From positions 5,823,146 through 5,887,145 of the forward strand of contig NC_049992.1 of assembly GCF_000003815.2 (NCBI RefSeq): DNA of 64,000 nt. The letters run 5' to 3'. Below, piece by piece: positions 23,297 through 35,746 of this stretch (its first letter is position 1; the number at the start of each line of letters is the position of its first letter). This stretch comes from Branchiostoma floridae. Taxonomy: Eukaryota; Chordata; Leptocardii; Amphioxiformes; Branchiostomatidae. Position numbers and translations under genes: made by a program. Under the pieces are notes generated by a model. That model made no database searches and was not told where the DNA came from. It saw only the letters and a list, made by a program, of their open reading frames with translations.

Positions 23297-25563
23297 ATGC
23301 ATTATTATGGTGGTGGTGGTCGTTGTAACAGACGGCGACGTACGCGTGAAACGGACCCCGACCGGCGAGCTGTGATGGGTCGGAAGCACAGGTACTTCGG
23401 CCTTCTTCTTGCATCTTTCATCCTGGCTGGATGTTGTTTGGGCGCCATGATCGCATGTGGGGTCTCCATCGTCCAACCGATGGTAGAGACCAACTCTTTG
23501 GAGTTCCAGGAGACCACCTGTACAACAACCAATGCTAACTTGACTGGTAAGTGTAGGTCTACACACTCTACATTCCTTACTGTTTTAATAATAATAATAA
23601 TATGTACTGGTCTTGGGTGCAAATGTACAGTTCTTATCGAGCAAAACTGTCATCGGCACACCAAATCAGTGTGTGTCCTCATTAATGTCCTTGTACATCC
23701 CATACCACTGTGCCTTGTCCGCTGCCTGGTCCCGCAGCCATTTCAGCATATAGGGTGCCTTCTTGACATTCTGATTGTAGTACAGTTTTACATCGTCAAT
23801 CAGGCAGTCTAAAAGACCTTCGCGGGGCCTACCCAGTCTCGGTGTTAGTTTTCTTACTGAAGGCAATATTGAGTGCCTTTTGGGCAGGTGATGACTGAGG
23901 CATACGTAGGATGTGTCCAAAAAGGTGCCATCTGTGACGGTGCACTTCGTTGTGTAGTGGAGAAGTTTTGCACTGCTTGTAGAGGTTTATGTTGCTGATG
24001 TAGTTGGGGTTTTACTGTGCACTAATACGTTAGTTTAGGAACTCTTATAATGGTATATAGCCTGATCGAACCATTAAAAGTGTTATACAACAGATTACCG
24101 CACACTTATGTTAATCGCGTCAATAGAGATGATGTTTAAAAAACATACTTTCCTTAGTGTACGTTTTCTTGAGCTGTACTATGTTTTTGTTTTACTGTTT
24201 TCTGTTTTTTTTTTATTCTGGGTTTTGGGTCAAGATTAAAATAAACATATTTTACTCCTTCAATTATTCTAAAATCATCCTTTTTTGTATGTTTAGGTGA
24301 GGAGGTTGACTGCAAGTGCGGTAAGCACTGTCACTCGGAATACCCCTGCCTGCGTATCGACGTGTCGTACGCAGATAAAGACGGTACCACAAACAGTGGA
24401 GTCCTGTTCGAAACTGAAAAGAGGCTGCACAAAGGTGGAGAAAAAGACGAGGTACGCCATGAGATTTTTTTCCTAAATATTGTAAGGCATGCGGTGTTTG
24501 TCCTCACGTGACCACGTGTCAGTGACGTAAGGATTGGCCGCCATCTTGGATGTTCAAACTTTGAGGTCTTTTTTTTTTCATTTGATTAATTAAATGTAGT
24601 TATTGCAGGTACGCGATAAACAACATGAATAGGTCTTGCTCTTCTAGTTTCATCCATAAATTGCAGGTGTAACCACATATTCATGATAAATCTCTGTTTT
24701 TGTACAGTCGTACATTTTGACTTTTGAATTGATAATAGTTTTTGTGAAGCTACCATCATGGCAGCAAATTTCTTCCATTCTATTTGAGTACATATTTTTC
24801 ATCATAGATGGGTTTACCGGATATAATATAGTACGTAATACGTTACTTATAGTCACGTATTAGGACGAAGAATTGACAACATTTAAGGTACTTATAGGCA
24901 CGTATCAGGACAAGAATTGACAACAGCAATGAAGACAAAGACAAAAAAACTCTAACCCTGAAGTCGCCCGATCTTCGTCTGCAGGACTCCCAGTGTGTGG
25001 TTGCACCTTGTGACCGCAGCAGGAGAGATAACGAGGATGCAGTCTCGAGATTTCAAGCCAACTACCCTGTGGGGAGAACCTTTAAGTGCCTGTACAACCC
25101 TGACAACACACAGGTCGGTGTTAAAGGCTTTAGGTGCACTTCATACACGTTACTTCTCTTTGTTTTTGTTTTTTTTGTTGACTTAGGTCGTGGTCACATG
25201 CATGTGTAAATGGAGGGAAAGTTAAATTGTACTGTTGTTGTTTTTCTTTGCATGCAGGAAGTCCTGATAAAACGGCTGTACACGTGGAACGACATGTTCC
25301 ATTCCATGTTTTGGAGCACCCTTGGGTTCGTCATCTTCAGCGGCCTCCTCGTGTACTTCTTCTTCAAGTGTCGGAGGGCACGTAGTGAGCTGGCCACCAT
25401 GCCGATAGTGATTCCGCCACCAGGTGCAACAACAGCACAGCCCGGGGAGTTCCTGCCACCCCCATACCCAGGGGCACAGACCCCCTACCCCCAGGCGCTA
25501 CAGCCACCACCTTACCACACCATCGACTCCAAAGACGAGAAGACAGGGTTTACATTCAACTGA
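23297..25563 (+). CDS. KCNMB-like gene A: BK channel beta-subunit family protein
   Basis: Four coding exons, 23297-23546, 24297-24451, 24985-25113 and 25258-25563 (279 residues), joined by canonical GT/AG introns in phases 1, 0, 0. The family flanks the Slo1 potassium channel and tunes its calcium and voltage gating. TM1 is at about 34-60. The extracellular loop has eight cysteines (75, 89, 91, 95, 101, 139, 144, 169), including C-x-C-G-x-x-C and the hallmark YPCLRIDVS. A sequon sits at N81. TM2 is at about 194-214 after the RLYTWNDMFHSMFWS block. Spacing matches KCNMB4 best by eye. The tail is unusual: about 65 cytoplasmic residues with PPPY at 245-248 and 261-264, ending GFTFN. A second Met (residue 27) aligns with the starts of the paralogues and could be the true start. 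First of three tandem copies. Confidence 0.88.
23640..24000 (-). mobile_element. LINE fragment inside the first coding intron of KCNMB-like gene A
   Basis: The minus-strand translation contains RWHLFGHILRM, then GRPREGLLDCLIDDVKLYY and later DKAQWYGMYKDI. This is the order seen at the C terminus of many LINE reverse transcriptases (RW-x-GH-x-xRM, GRPR, W-x-x). Truncated at both ends, opposite to the host gene. Confidence 0.75.
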
Positions 25564-26660
25564 ATCTACACAATCATCTTTTTACCTGATAGTAGTTTCC
25601 TTCAATTCCCCACATTGTTTTTTTATCTAACGTTAATTGTCAGACCTTTAGATGATCTTCCTTGTCACTGAGTAGTTATGGTGGAAAGGGATTCTTCAGT
25701 GCAGATGTGCACAATTATTGTTCTTCAAGAGATACAAAACGCGTACTAGATATACTACACCAAATCTTAAGGATTTGGAAGTCAGAGTGTATTTGTAATA
25801 TTGATGCTGAGATCAGTGCCTGAAGGAGCTATAACTTAGGAAATAAGCTAAACGAAACATGTTTTTACACGCAGAATTTGTACATATACTGAGTGATTGC
25901 ATATAGCAGGAGAACCATTGTACAGAATAATCCTTTGTCACGCTGGACAATCAAACTATTAGCTAGCTTAACAAAGTGATTGCTTTTTTACCCCCATGTT
26001 GTTTTCTTTATGACCAAGGCTTTGTCAAGCTACAATTACAAAATTACAGAACATCGATATATCTTTTGATTTGAAATGGTTTGCATCTGTACATTTTTAT
26101 TTTCAAATTGCTTTGTTCACTTTCACAGATATAGAAATGTAAAGGCATTGGTCACAGTACTAGCCAGCAATATGTAAATTTATCGTACAAACATGGTACT
26201 TAGAGATATAAGTTGCTATATTACATGTAAGAATTAATGTACTTCAGCATGATATTAGATTAAATGCTATAAAGATAAGGGCCTGTGTATGATAAACGCT
26301 GTTTTTTGTGAAGCCTATGTAGAATTGATTACTAGTATATGCTGTTTTCTATTAATTGATCTAATCAGCACAGCATGTCTTTATAATGGCCAAATTAACT
26401 GTAATTTGATTTAGTGGTGATGCAATCACAAAACAGTTGAATGCATTTTGATTGAAACGCTTTTGGTTTAACACAGAACAGATGGTTTCTACAATTGAAT
26501 GTCGTGGGCTTATACTGTTAGTAGTGGTAATTATAATATACTGTATGTACATATGTTTTACATCTCAGACCCATGGTCTAATGCTAATTAATATCAATAA
26601 CTATAATTTGCACTCATTCGTTGTACTTTTATCTGGCAATGGGAAATAAAGGTTTGTTTG
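25564..26660 (+). other. 3' UTR of KCNMB-like gene A with poly(A) signal
   Basis: AT-rich and without frames of note. The first well-placed AATAAA (26645-26650) is followed by a GT-rich stretch (GGTTTGTTTGTGG) that fits a downstream element. This implies a 3' UTR of about 1.1 kb. Confidence 0.5.
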
Positions 26661-27212
26661 TGGTAATACAATGGCGTCGTTTTTTTTATATATTTCATAT
26701 CTACTGTAGGTATATAACGCACACATCTTTATTAGAGTCCTTTCCAAGTCACCGTGCGGATGTTTGTTGCCATTTCTTTTGCATTCTATGGCGTTAGTAT
26801 CCATTTTCCAACATTTTCCCAACTTATGGTATATATTTGGTCATTTTGCTGCCTTGTACATTTACAGCACGGTTGATTTTTTTTTCTTTTGAAATGGCCG
26901 ACAATTGTTGCGTGCGCGGATGTCCATCCATATAATTGTATCAACACGGCCTTATTTGGGGTACCAAAAATGCAACGTCATCATATGAATGAGGGCTGAT
27001 CAATAAGTTCGTGGCTTCACTCAGAAATAAGGTAAACAGCTCAAATTTTCTGGTATATCGGCTTTTATCAATATCTACCAAATTTCAAACCGTTGCTGCG
27101 ATTACGTCCAGTTAACGTCCTTTTGAAAATCAGTAGGTGAGTAGCGAGGAAATCAAAAGGTGAACTGTGATCAGATCAAAGTGACAATCGTCAAAAATCA
27201 TTGTTGCTGTAG
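26661..27212. other. Spacer between KCNMB-like genes A and B; no gene seen
   Basis: No exon or clear repeat recognised. Confidence 0.4.
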
Positions 27213-27486
27213 GTGGTATCTCACTGCACGTAGAGTACCGGTGCGGCACTGCGGAGTTCGTTCACTGCGGCACTGTTTGTTATTTTCGCTGATTTTTTTT
27301 TTAATTTAGATATTGCGTAATACATAAAAACATGGCTTATGAGACCACAAAATACAAAAAACTATAAAATATTAAAAATAATTTTTAACCTCCTTGCGTA
27401 TACTAAGAAAATTTGTTCTTTATCTCTGATATTCGCTCAGTAATCTCTCGAACCCTGCAGGTGCCCCAAGTGCAATGAGATACCAC
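27213..27486. mobile_element. MITE, GTGGTATCTCACTGCA family, copy 3
   Basis: The left end GTGGTATCTCACTGCACG and the right end CAATGAGATACCAC are inverted. The internal CGGTGCGGCACTGCGG and the AT-rich centre are as in the copy at 3671. It lies just upstream of the promoter region of gene B. Confidence 0.8.
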
Positions 27487-27559
27487 TTTTAGCAAACTGT
27501 AAGAGTCACTAAAGTGACAGTCGTCAGAAATCATTCTGATTACAAACGGACAACTGGAC

Positions 27560-27733
27560 AAGGTGACCTTGAGCACGTCGACCTCCAGCTAAGCGACCAA
27601 TAGCGCGTTGACCCCAGATAGCTCCTTTGAACAAAAGGAGACAGCGTCCCCAAGTGACGATTAGTCATCACATACTGTTCTGCAGAACGTTAACGCTAAA
27701 ACATACAGTCTTGTTGTTCCTCTGGTCACAAAG
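27560..27733 (+). promoter_or_regulatory. Probable promoter and noncoding first exon of KCNMB-like gene B
   Basis: Shares ACAGCGTCC and TGACGATTAGTCAT with the first-exon region of gene C. Like genes A and C it ends in a splice donor (AAAG|GTACGT at 27733/27734). A CCAAT motif lies at about 27597. The DR1 and X-box of genes A and C are not recognisable here. The acceptor before the coding exon is at 28845/28847. Confidence 0.5.
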
Positions 27734-28498
27734 GTACGTAGTCTTCATGTTTGCCAAACCCTTTGCACAAAACGTTCTTAGGCTCGAGATATAATAAGAA
27801 AAGGTCTATTCTATGCATACACATATATAGCATACCTGATATGTACAGGTATTGTTACTAGTGTGCGTAAGTTATGGTTCGTCAAATTTCCTTATAACGC
27901 GGAAGACTGGTATATCTGTAGACGTTGTTACATATACTAGCTAAAAGATAAAACTGTTGAACTATCTGTAGATTTAGCACGAAGAATTACGCTCGTTCGT
28001 CAGTAGTGCTTCGCTACATTTCGTGTATTCAAGAACGTTCTATGTCCTTGGTGTACCGCCCGGTCACCCCTACTATTCTCGACAAGTGTGTCGGATTCTT
28101 TATATGATACCTTGATTCTGTAGACGTTTGAATATGTAACATGGTCCAAGGGAAAACATTGCAACTTGAAGCAAAGATAATTTTGTAGAGATCTCTAAAG
28201 ACCTTTCACATGTGACCAGGTGTATTTACAGTCATCACTGACGAAGTAAATTACGCGTGACGAAGAAGCAGTGAAGTGAACACGAAACCCTAACCAGAAT
28301 TTTGAGAGAAAAGATTGTTCTCCAACGTTAAAAGGTATTAACGCTTCGGTTGTTTTCAGAAAATGAGGTACGCATAACGCTGCTTTTTCGCTCCAATAGA
28401 AACACAGTGTTATGGTATCCATTGATGTTTACGGAACCGAGGTCAGGGAACACAATACATTTGGTAACACAATCCCATGGGAGAAAGGATAAGGTAAA

Positions 28499-28718
28499 GG
28501 TATTATTTCACTGCACTTGGGGCACCGGTGTGGCACTGCGGGGCTAGGCAGATTAATCCTGGAACGTCAGAGGTCGTCTTCTTAGCCATACTTTTACGTG
28601 TTACGCAATATCTAAATTCGGCGAAAATAACTCGACAGTGCCGGAGTGAACGAACCGCGGCCGCAGTGAAGGAACCCCGCAGTGCAGCACCATTGCACCA
28701 AGCGCAGTGAGATACCAC
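28499..28718. mobile_element. MITE, GTGGTATCTCACTGCA family, copy 4
   Basis: Ends GGTATTATTTCACTGCACTT and AGTGAGATACC are inverse copies; internal GGCACCGGTG and CACTGCGGGG are as in the family. It sits in the 5' UTR intron of gene B, about 140 bp before the start codon. Confidence 0.75.
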
Positions 28719-28858
28719 CTTTAGCTATAAAATGTTTTACTAAAAACAGACCCTGTGCTTTGAAGGACGGATGTCTTGACACAATCTAGTGTCTCAAGTT
28801 TCTCTAACATGACTTTCCCTTCAAAGAATACTAATTTGTTTCCTAGAAACGGTACAAG

Positions 28859-31800
28859 ATGGACGAACAACAGGCTGCAGCAGGTCGGTACAAAATGTAC
28901 AAATGTATGGTGATAGTAGCTGCACTTGTAACAGCGGGCTGTATGTCTGCCATCATTGTTTGTGGAACCAATATCGTTCAACCGATCGTGGAAACCAACT
29001 CTCTTTCGTTCAAAGAGACAACCTGTACTACAGCAAGGAGTTATCTTACCGGTAAGTGTCACTTTGGTGAGCACACTAAACGGCCTTCAGGATGTTTTAA
29101 TAATTTATGATGAATAAATGCTTAGAATTTATGTCCATACACTCTGTAACAGTAACATGCCACCCAAGGGCATGTATTGTTAAGATTATTACTCTCTTGG
29201 TTTTATTGTAAAAGCAATACAATTCAGGCAATGAATAAACAAGAGCTTTTAAAAAAAGCTGGTCTTTCGCTTACTTATATTGTGTAGGTAAAACTTTTAC
29301 CAGATGAGTTTCAGAACAGTTTCAATGGTATGAACTAGGGGTGGGTACTGGAACAGAAAATTCAGGTACAGGTACAAAGGATCAGGTGCAGGTCCGGACT
29401 TGATGGTCTGTGCAAACTTTTGAAGGGGCGATACTCAAAACAATTGTCCATTTCGCTACTAAGGAATTAGTGGAGTATCTGATTACCACTGGTGTTATAA
29501 AGTCCTATGTTCATGTGAACAACACTTGTTCTGTACGTTGACGTACAAAGTTTATTCAATTTGTTCTCGTAATTTATTGCACCAGTAAGCCCTTAAACGT
29601 ATAGATGCCTGCTGATATAATGTGTTCATTTTCTAATTGGTGCAGCATCCAGTTTACTGATTTTTGTCAGGTCTGTGTCTGTTAATAAAATTGTACTTAA
29701 TGAGTTTCAAAATGCAAATGCAGTTTCATTGTGGTATGTTGAAAGGAACGTTTCATTTCTTTTCGGAAAGCAAAATTATTGAGATTTTGATTCATTACGT
29801 CAGTGGTTATGGGCCACAAACTCACTCCATCGGGGTAGCTTGGAATCTTCTCATTTGAAATCAATTAGATAAAATATTAGTCAGTGTACATATATCAAAG
29901 AGGGATACACTTTTGTTGAAGTTTCTTCCACGAAGATCCCTTGAAATTTCGAGTAGTAAGCAATTTTCCACATGCAACCGCCTCCCAGCCCACGTCAGAT
30001 CTCTGCACAATTCTGGATTTCATAGAGGTAATTCTCCACATCGTGACTTAGGCTCTGGGTCATTTCAACTTGAGAAGGATCAGAGGACTGATCGAAAGCG
30101 TCGGTATATAAGCGCTTTATTTTGTGCACGGATATATGGTCCTAAAATTGTAACATCGTAATAACACATCAAAATCGCGACACCCCTTCCCAACATGCGA
30201 CACTCCCTTGGGACAAAATGGTGGCGCCCATGGACGCCAACGAAAACAATATACTAGTAGGTTTTGTTATCGCAGGCCTGTAATAAATTGCTATTTGTTC
30301 CAACATATGCAACTATACAAAAGTAGTTGTCTATACATGCGACGTTCCGGGCGAGCTCTCTCCGGTCACCGACCTTCCAAAATTTCCACATGGCTGGGGA
30401 GGACGCGAGACGCCGCCAGCGAGACCCCGACGGCTGTTTAATAACACCAAGGAGGTTAAAAAAGACCTCGTCAGAGAACTTGATGCTGTGCCTTTAGGAG
30501 ATTCATAAATAGAATAACTGACAAATTCAGTCGGTAACGATTTTTGTATGCAAAAAAAAAAATCAAGTTTTATTTGACTCTTTTGACAGTAGACCTCCAC
30601 AAAACTCAGTAGATACATTGTATATAGCTTTCACATCTTTCCTGTATGTACAATGCTCACAGTTCCCTACTCAAGTCAATCTATACACTGTCACCAGTCT
30701 TCACCAAACACGATTAGAATGTGCTAAGATTCAGGATGGATGCTTTTTTTCCGTTCAATGAATGTTGATCAAAGGCAGATATTTCCTCATGATAGCCATC
30801 ACTTGAGTTTACAAGTAAAAGTGAAAGANNNNNNNNNNNNNNNNNNNNNNNNNNNNNNNNNNNNNNNNNNNNNNNNNNNNNNNNNNNNNNNNNNNNNNNN
30901 NNNNNNNNNNNNNNNNNNNNNNNNNNNNNNNNNNNAGCTAGGGCGCGCAAACGACTCCCCCATCTAAGTTTGTGCTACTCAATATCACTAGTTCATGAAA
31001 GGACTTACTATACAATGGACTAGATATCCTTTACCATATGAGATGACCACAAGCTGACCAGTGTAAAAGCTACAGGTGGTAAGTTTTTTGAAAGCCCATG
31101 TTCCCAAGTTTCTGAAGGATGTATAGTATCCTGTGTGGTAACCATGTGCTACCGCCCGACAACCATCTGTTTGAGATCCTTGAGGCTGTGTTCTCTGGCG
31201 ACCTGCAGGGCGTGGTCCAAGGCATGGATCTGCACCAACAGCTTAGCTACCTGCTTAATGCTCTCTCTGTAAGGAAAGGGGATGCAAAAATGAGCGAGTT
31301 GTGGGGTAATCAAAATATGTTACAACTAGACACATGTTCGATGTAGACACAGGCTTTGTGGCACTGGAACTAACCTACTCACTGTAAAAACCGAAAACTC
31401 TCCTTGTTTTAAATATGAGGTTCAACAACCAAACCTCCAAACAACCAAACAATCAAACAAATAATGATTCTCCAGAAATTTGGACTCCAGGTCAAATAGC
31501 AAATGTAACATAGCCAGACAATATAATTACTGTTGGTCACTTCTTTTGTGGCCAAGAGCATGTTATCATTTTATTTAGTTATGAAGTTTTCATAGCTTTA
31601 GAATGCTACAACAAATACTGTGGATATCCGCCAAATAATGTTAAATTTTGGACAACACTTACGACATTTGTCAGTTTCTTAAAAACATGAAATCTGTAAA
31701 AACAGGTACAAATCAACATTTTACCCGTCATGCATATGGCGCATCTGAAGACTAAAAGCAAGGAGGTTAAAGAAGGACTAAAAGCAACGAGGTTAACCTC

Positions 31801-34800
31801 CTTGCTAAAAGTCATATTTTGCTGTATAGTTTATTGTGTCCACCCCTTACCTTGCTTTTCTCCTGACTATGTCGGGACAGCCGATGCTGTTCTTGTGTAG
31901 GTTGAAGTTTAGGAAGATTTTAGGATCTCTTTCCATTGCAACTACCATCTCTTTTTAACCTCCTTGATCATTACCACACGGCGTACGGTGAAAATGGCAC
32001 ATAATGGGTGAATGTTGGTGAAACACGGTGAAAATGTGTCACCCGGATTCGCATTGTTCCCATGTAAATATGGAAGGGTGAAAGCAAATATTGCACCTAC
32101 GTGACAAAAGAGTGAAACATGGTGAAATGACGGTTTCACCCCTAGTAAAACAAACAGCAATTACGTCATTGTGTGTTTCACGAGCTAGCGACGTGCTCGC
32201 CGCTGTCCAGTCGACGGCATTGGGACTGAAGACTGCCCGCCCAGTTCCTCAGCGCAAGCCGAGGATTTTTTTCGCATTGCCGCTAGCTCCGCAAGCCGTG
32301 GAAATATCTTTGACACTGGGATTGAAGACTGCCCGCCCAATTCCAGGATTTTTTACGCTTGCAGCTAGCTAAGACGTGCACGTGATCGCAATACGCACCT
32401 CTGATTGGTTGATCCTACAGCTGTAGGGGGTTCCCCGCTATCTACTTTCTTTGCTGCCCCATGATGCTTTGCGCCCACCCGTGTCAAAGAAAATTTCTTT
32501 TACATTTCTACGCACACGAAAAACGCTATATTCCACAATTACATTGCAATATTGCCGTGTGGTAGTGACAGATTGTGAGATGAAGATTTCCTTCAACTGC
32601 TGGCATTGTAACGTTGTTATGCTCTGAACTTGCCAAGGACGATAACGTCCTTGGAACTTGCCCAGTGTTTCTTGACCGCCTAATCGTAAGGTCCGACCTA
32701 CCCCTACCTACTGGGAGGAAAGACACCACAACGTTTGGACCCTTTCGTACGCGCCGCATTCACTAAGAGAAACGAAGTGTGACTGATATCCATCGAATAC
32801 ACGTACGCAAAGATACCTTAAATGTTTTCTCTTTACCTTGCAGATATAGTACAAGTTGAATCGCGGAGGTCTTTGGTTGAATAGACGTCTACAAATACGT
32901 TGTGCAGGGCACATTGCAGGTCCTTTATTCCTGCTAATAAGCCATGCATAAACCAAGCAGCACATTCATGGCAGGCCGATACGTATGTCATACATACTAG
33001 TACTTGCATGGCCTTTGGCAATACCATCGAATCTGCAGGGTAGAATATCTCGCTAGCACGGTATGGCATGGTCGACCCGGACGGACGGACGGACAGACAG
33101 ACGGACAGCAATCTAATATCAGTCTGATTGCCTTTCGCCGCGGAAGCGCGGCGAAAGACAAAAATATTACACGGAGAGTATACTCTGAAACCTTCTTTCG
33201 TTTAAACAACTCCTTCAGAGGGAGGGGGGTGTATCTCACTTAACTACCGCACGTTTGCATTGTCGTTGCGGGCGAGCGTATTGACAGAACGCTCATCGAA
33301 TTTCGTTGATAATAAAGCGACTTTTTACGCTTTGTGTTTTGTCTTATTTTTCAGTCACACATATTTCTACGTTTTGCATGATATTCCCATTATAAGGGGT
33401 AACCGAAATACAATGCAGGACGAAACGATGTCCCCAAACGTATACCAATACCCGGGTACCCTAGCCTCCATTGCAGACTTCGAGCGGGCTAGGTTTTTTT
33501 AGGGGGGAGGGGCGCTAGTTCGCGATTTTTAACGTAGGCTAGGTTTTATTATGTTCGGAAAGGGAGTTTGCCGAGGAAGGGAGTTTGCCCCATCGAGACA
33601 AACGCTGAAAATCCCCCCCCCCCCTAGAATACAAGCCCCGTTCGAAGTCTAAAATTGATACCCCCTTTAATCTGTTTTATTGGATTACGTAGGAGAGAAA
33701 GCTGACTGTGACTGTGGAAAGAACTGTCAGTCCGCGTACCCCTGTCTGCGTATCACCGTGTCGTACGCTGATGAGGGCGGCACCACCAATAACGGGGTCC
33801 TGTTCGACACTGAACAAAGGCTCAACAAAGACGGGCACAGAGGAGAGGTATGTCATCAGTCATGCTATGTCCTCTGCGTATTTTCAGTGTATATGTGATG
33901 ATGATGATGATAATGGTAAAAATCTTACTTTGCTTGCCACCATAGGCAAGTCACAAAAGGTACGAACTAGTATGACTACAGTAATTTGGTATGTCGTTTG
34001 GAATTCTTAAGTAAACTGTTTAGTAGTTTCATGTCGCTGATATCATCAACTGAGATATTGGCACAGGGAGGGGAACTTAACGCTATATTTCTCTGTCACC
34101 TCAGGTGTAAAAATGGGCACCTGACTTCAGTTTGTGAGGTGGTGAAAGAAGAGTGAATTTCTCCGCCTTACAAAATGGAATACCGTGCCGTACCGTACAG
34201 CTGGATAACATTACCCACAGCCCCTAAGGCATCAAAAAGGCTACTGCACTACGTCTCTCTATATGTACATGTACCAATTAGCAAACTTATCATTTATAGT
34301 TCTTCTTGATCTCCAGGACCTCCAGTGTGTGACTGCACCTTGTGACAGAAGCTGGGAAGAGAACCGGAAAGAAGTCGAGAACTTTCAAGATGAACACGCG
34401 GACGGGCAGACTTACAAGTGCCTGTACAACCCAGCTGATACCAACGTAAGCTAATCAGTGACATTGAGATGCACCATTTTGTAGGGTAACCGATGCAAAC
34501 TACAAATATACTGATGACAAATGTTCTCCACTCACCCATCAACAACTGTAAAAATAAACAAAAAAGTTGTCGAAATTGTGTTAAAAATGTCCAAAACAAT
34601 ATTTCCTACACACGAGAGTCACATATTTCTATTCCGCAGTATTTTAAAATAGAGTGGCAAAACTACCACGGAAAATGGCCCAACTATGACCTAATACATG
34701 ACTTCAATCAGAGCTAGCATCGATTTGGTGCAATGAGCCCGGATGAACCGGAAAATTCCAAAATGGCCGCCGCATCTGGAATAGGGTCAAGCCTGTGAAG

Positions 34801-35499
34801 ACTGACCACTCGATGGACTTGGTCACATTATTTAAGAGACCGCTAAATTCTATCCCAATCTCTCCAAGTTTAACGTTTACAGACAAAATAGCAGAACAGA
34901 ACGCACAAACTACAAAGAAGGTGGGATCCTTTGTCTTCCACTGTCCCAGAGAAAGAAGTCAGACCAAATAAGTTACATTTTAGTTTAGACTGTAGACTGG
35001 AGTAGTCGCTTAGACATTGTTTATCCTTGTTTGTATTTTTTTGGTCATTTTATCCTAGTATATATGACAACTGAATTTTTACTGTGATTGAATATCTAAT
35101 TCCCTACTTTGATTTCCAAAGCCCTATCATTGTGATGAAACTGGGAAAGTCAATATCAATAACCTACTGTTTTGTTATCTCATATGCATCTTACAGCAAG
35201 TCTTGCTCAAGAGGCTGTTCACATGGGACCATATGTTTCACTCCATGCTGTGGAGTAGTATCGGGTTCGTCGTTTTCGCTTGCGTCACCGTGTACCTTGC
35301 CCTTCGGTGTAAGAAAGCAGGTGAGAAGACGTCCCTTACGACAGGTGTTACAGGTGTTCAGCATGGACTACCGCCTCCTTATCCCGGAAGACAAGCCCCT
35401 TATCCTTATCCAGGGTTGCAGATGCAATCCGTACATGAGAACTCCTACCAGACACGCTATTCGACACCCTCTGACAATAAGGGATTCACATTCAACTGA
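28859..35499 (+). CDS. KCNMB-like gene B: BK channel beta-subunit family protein
   Basis: Four coding exons, 28859-29051, 33693-33847, 34317-34445 and 35197-35499 (259 residues). Intron phases (1, 0, 0) and the inner exon lengths (155, 129) equal those of gene A. TM1 is at about 13-40, and the loop has the C-x-C-G-x-x-C and YPCLRITVS hallmarks. Exon 4 encodes DLQCVTAPCDRSW and KCLYNPADTN. TM2 is at about 175-196 after RLFTWDHMFHSMLWS. The cytoplasmic tail is shorter than in A, with one PPPY (218-221), and again ends GFTFN. The first coding intron is 4.6 kb, has grown by repeats, contains a 107-base assembly gap, and hosts two exons of an opposite-strand gene. An acceptor (TTTCCTAG at 28846) 12 bases before the ATG supports a spliced 5' UTR. 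Expected location: plasma membrane, with Slo-type channels. Confidence 0.88.
30829..30935. other. Assembly gap (107 N) in the first coding intron of gene B
   Basis: Run of N. The flanks are not recognisably repetitive. Confidence 0.99.
31149..31952 (-). CDS. Two 3' exons of an unidentified minus-strand gene nested in gene B's intron
   Basis: The exon at about 31851-31951 ends at a GTAAGG donor. The next exon, 31149-31266, follows a CCTTTCCTTACAG acceptor. The phase-2 join is clean and gives 'EMVVAMERDPKIFLNFNL...', then IGCPDIVRRKARESIKQV and HALDHALQVAREHSLKDLKQ before a stop. The composition is amphipathic-helical, without low complexity, which looks like real coding sequence. I do not recognise the family. 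No convincing acceptor precedes the upstream exon: the frame hits a stop at 31955-31957, and a repeat-like AACCTCCTTG motif lies there. The 5' part may be missing, in the nearby gap, or destroyed. It could be a live nested gene or a fragment left by duplication. Confidence 0.5.
32218..32372 (+). repeat. Pair of ~70-bp direct repeats
   Basis: Both copies share a GGGA(C/T)TGAAGACTGCCCGCCCA core, then AGGATTTTT and GCTAGCT. They start at about 32218 and 32308. Meaning unknown; no coding signal. Confidence 0.7.
33474..33651. mobile_element. Small MITE with G-run/C-run ends
   Basis: The left end CAGACTTCGAGCGGGCTAGG with a G run and the right end C run followed by CCCCGTTCGAAGTCT are inverse copies, 178 bp in all. 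A second copy starts at 59412, and an isolated C-run end occurs at about 53704-53725. It lies 40 bp before exon 2 of gene B. Confidence 0.65.
34085..34255 (+). mobile_element. SINE fragment in gene B
   Basis: Body portion only (CACCTCAGGTGTAAAAATGG, then TCTCCGCC and ATACCGTGCC), matching 2190-2290 of SINE copy 1. The tRNA-like head is absent. Located 60 bp before exon 3's acceptor (34316). Confidence 0.6.
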
Positions 35500-35510
35500 A
35501 TCTGTTGATT

Positions 35511-35746
35511 CGTTATACCCCCTTTTCCCTAGGACGGCACTCTCTCTGCCACCGAAAATTTGACAGATCGCTCAACGAATGGCATAGAAAAGAAACGAAT
35601 ATTTTTTAAATGGTGTGTTTTGTTGTCTTGTCAGTTACATTTTTACGCTTTGTATTTGTATGATATACCCAGTGTGAAAGCGAAGGCTACAGATATCCTA
35701 TTTAGGTCGCAGTGAGAGCCCTAAGCGATCGATGCCAAGTGAAAAG
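35511..35746. mobile_element. MITE directly after the stop codon of gene B
   Basis: Ends TACCCCCTTTTCCCTAGG and GCCAAGTGAAAAGGGGGCC are roughly inverse. The interior (ACAGATCGCTCAACGAAT, ATAGAAAAGAAACGAAT) matches, inverted, the block at 54120-54230 just upstream of gene C, and in part 33280-33385. Members of one element family thus lie beside two of the paralogues. Borders approximate. Confidence 0.5.

Noticed and set aside
30300-30510. Plus-strand stretch ending RLFNNTKEVKKDLVREL before a stop, as a terminal exon
   Set aside because: No acceptor with good pyrimidine tract and no partner exon; the KEVKK part coincides with a recurring AAGGAGGTTAAA motif seen at other places nearby.
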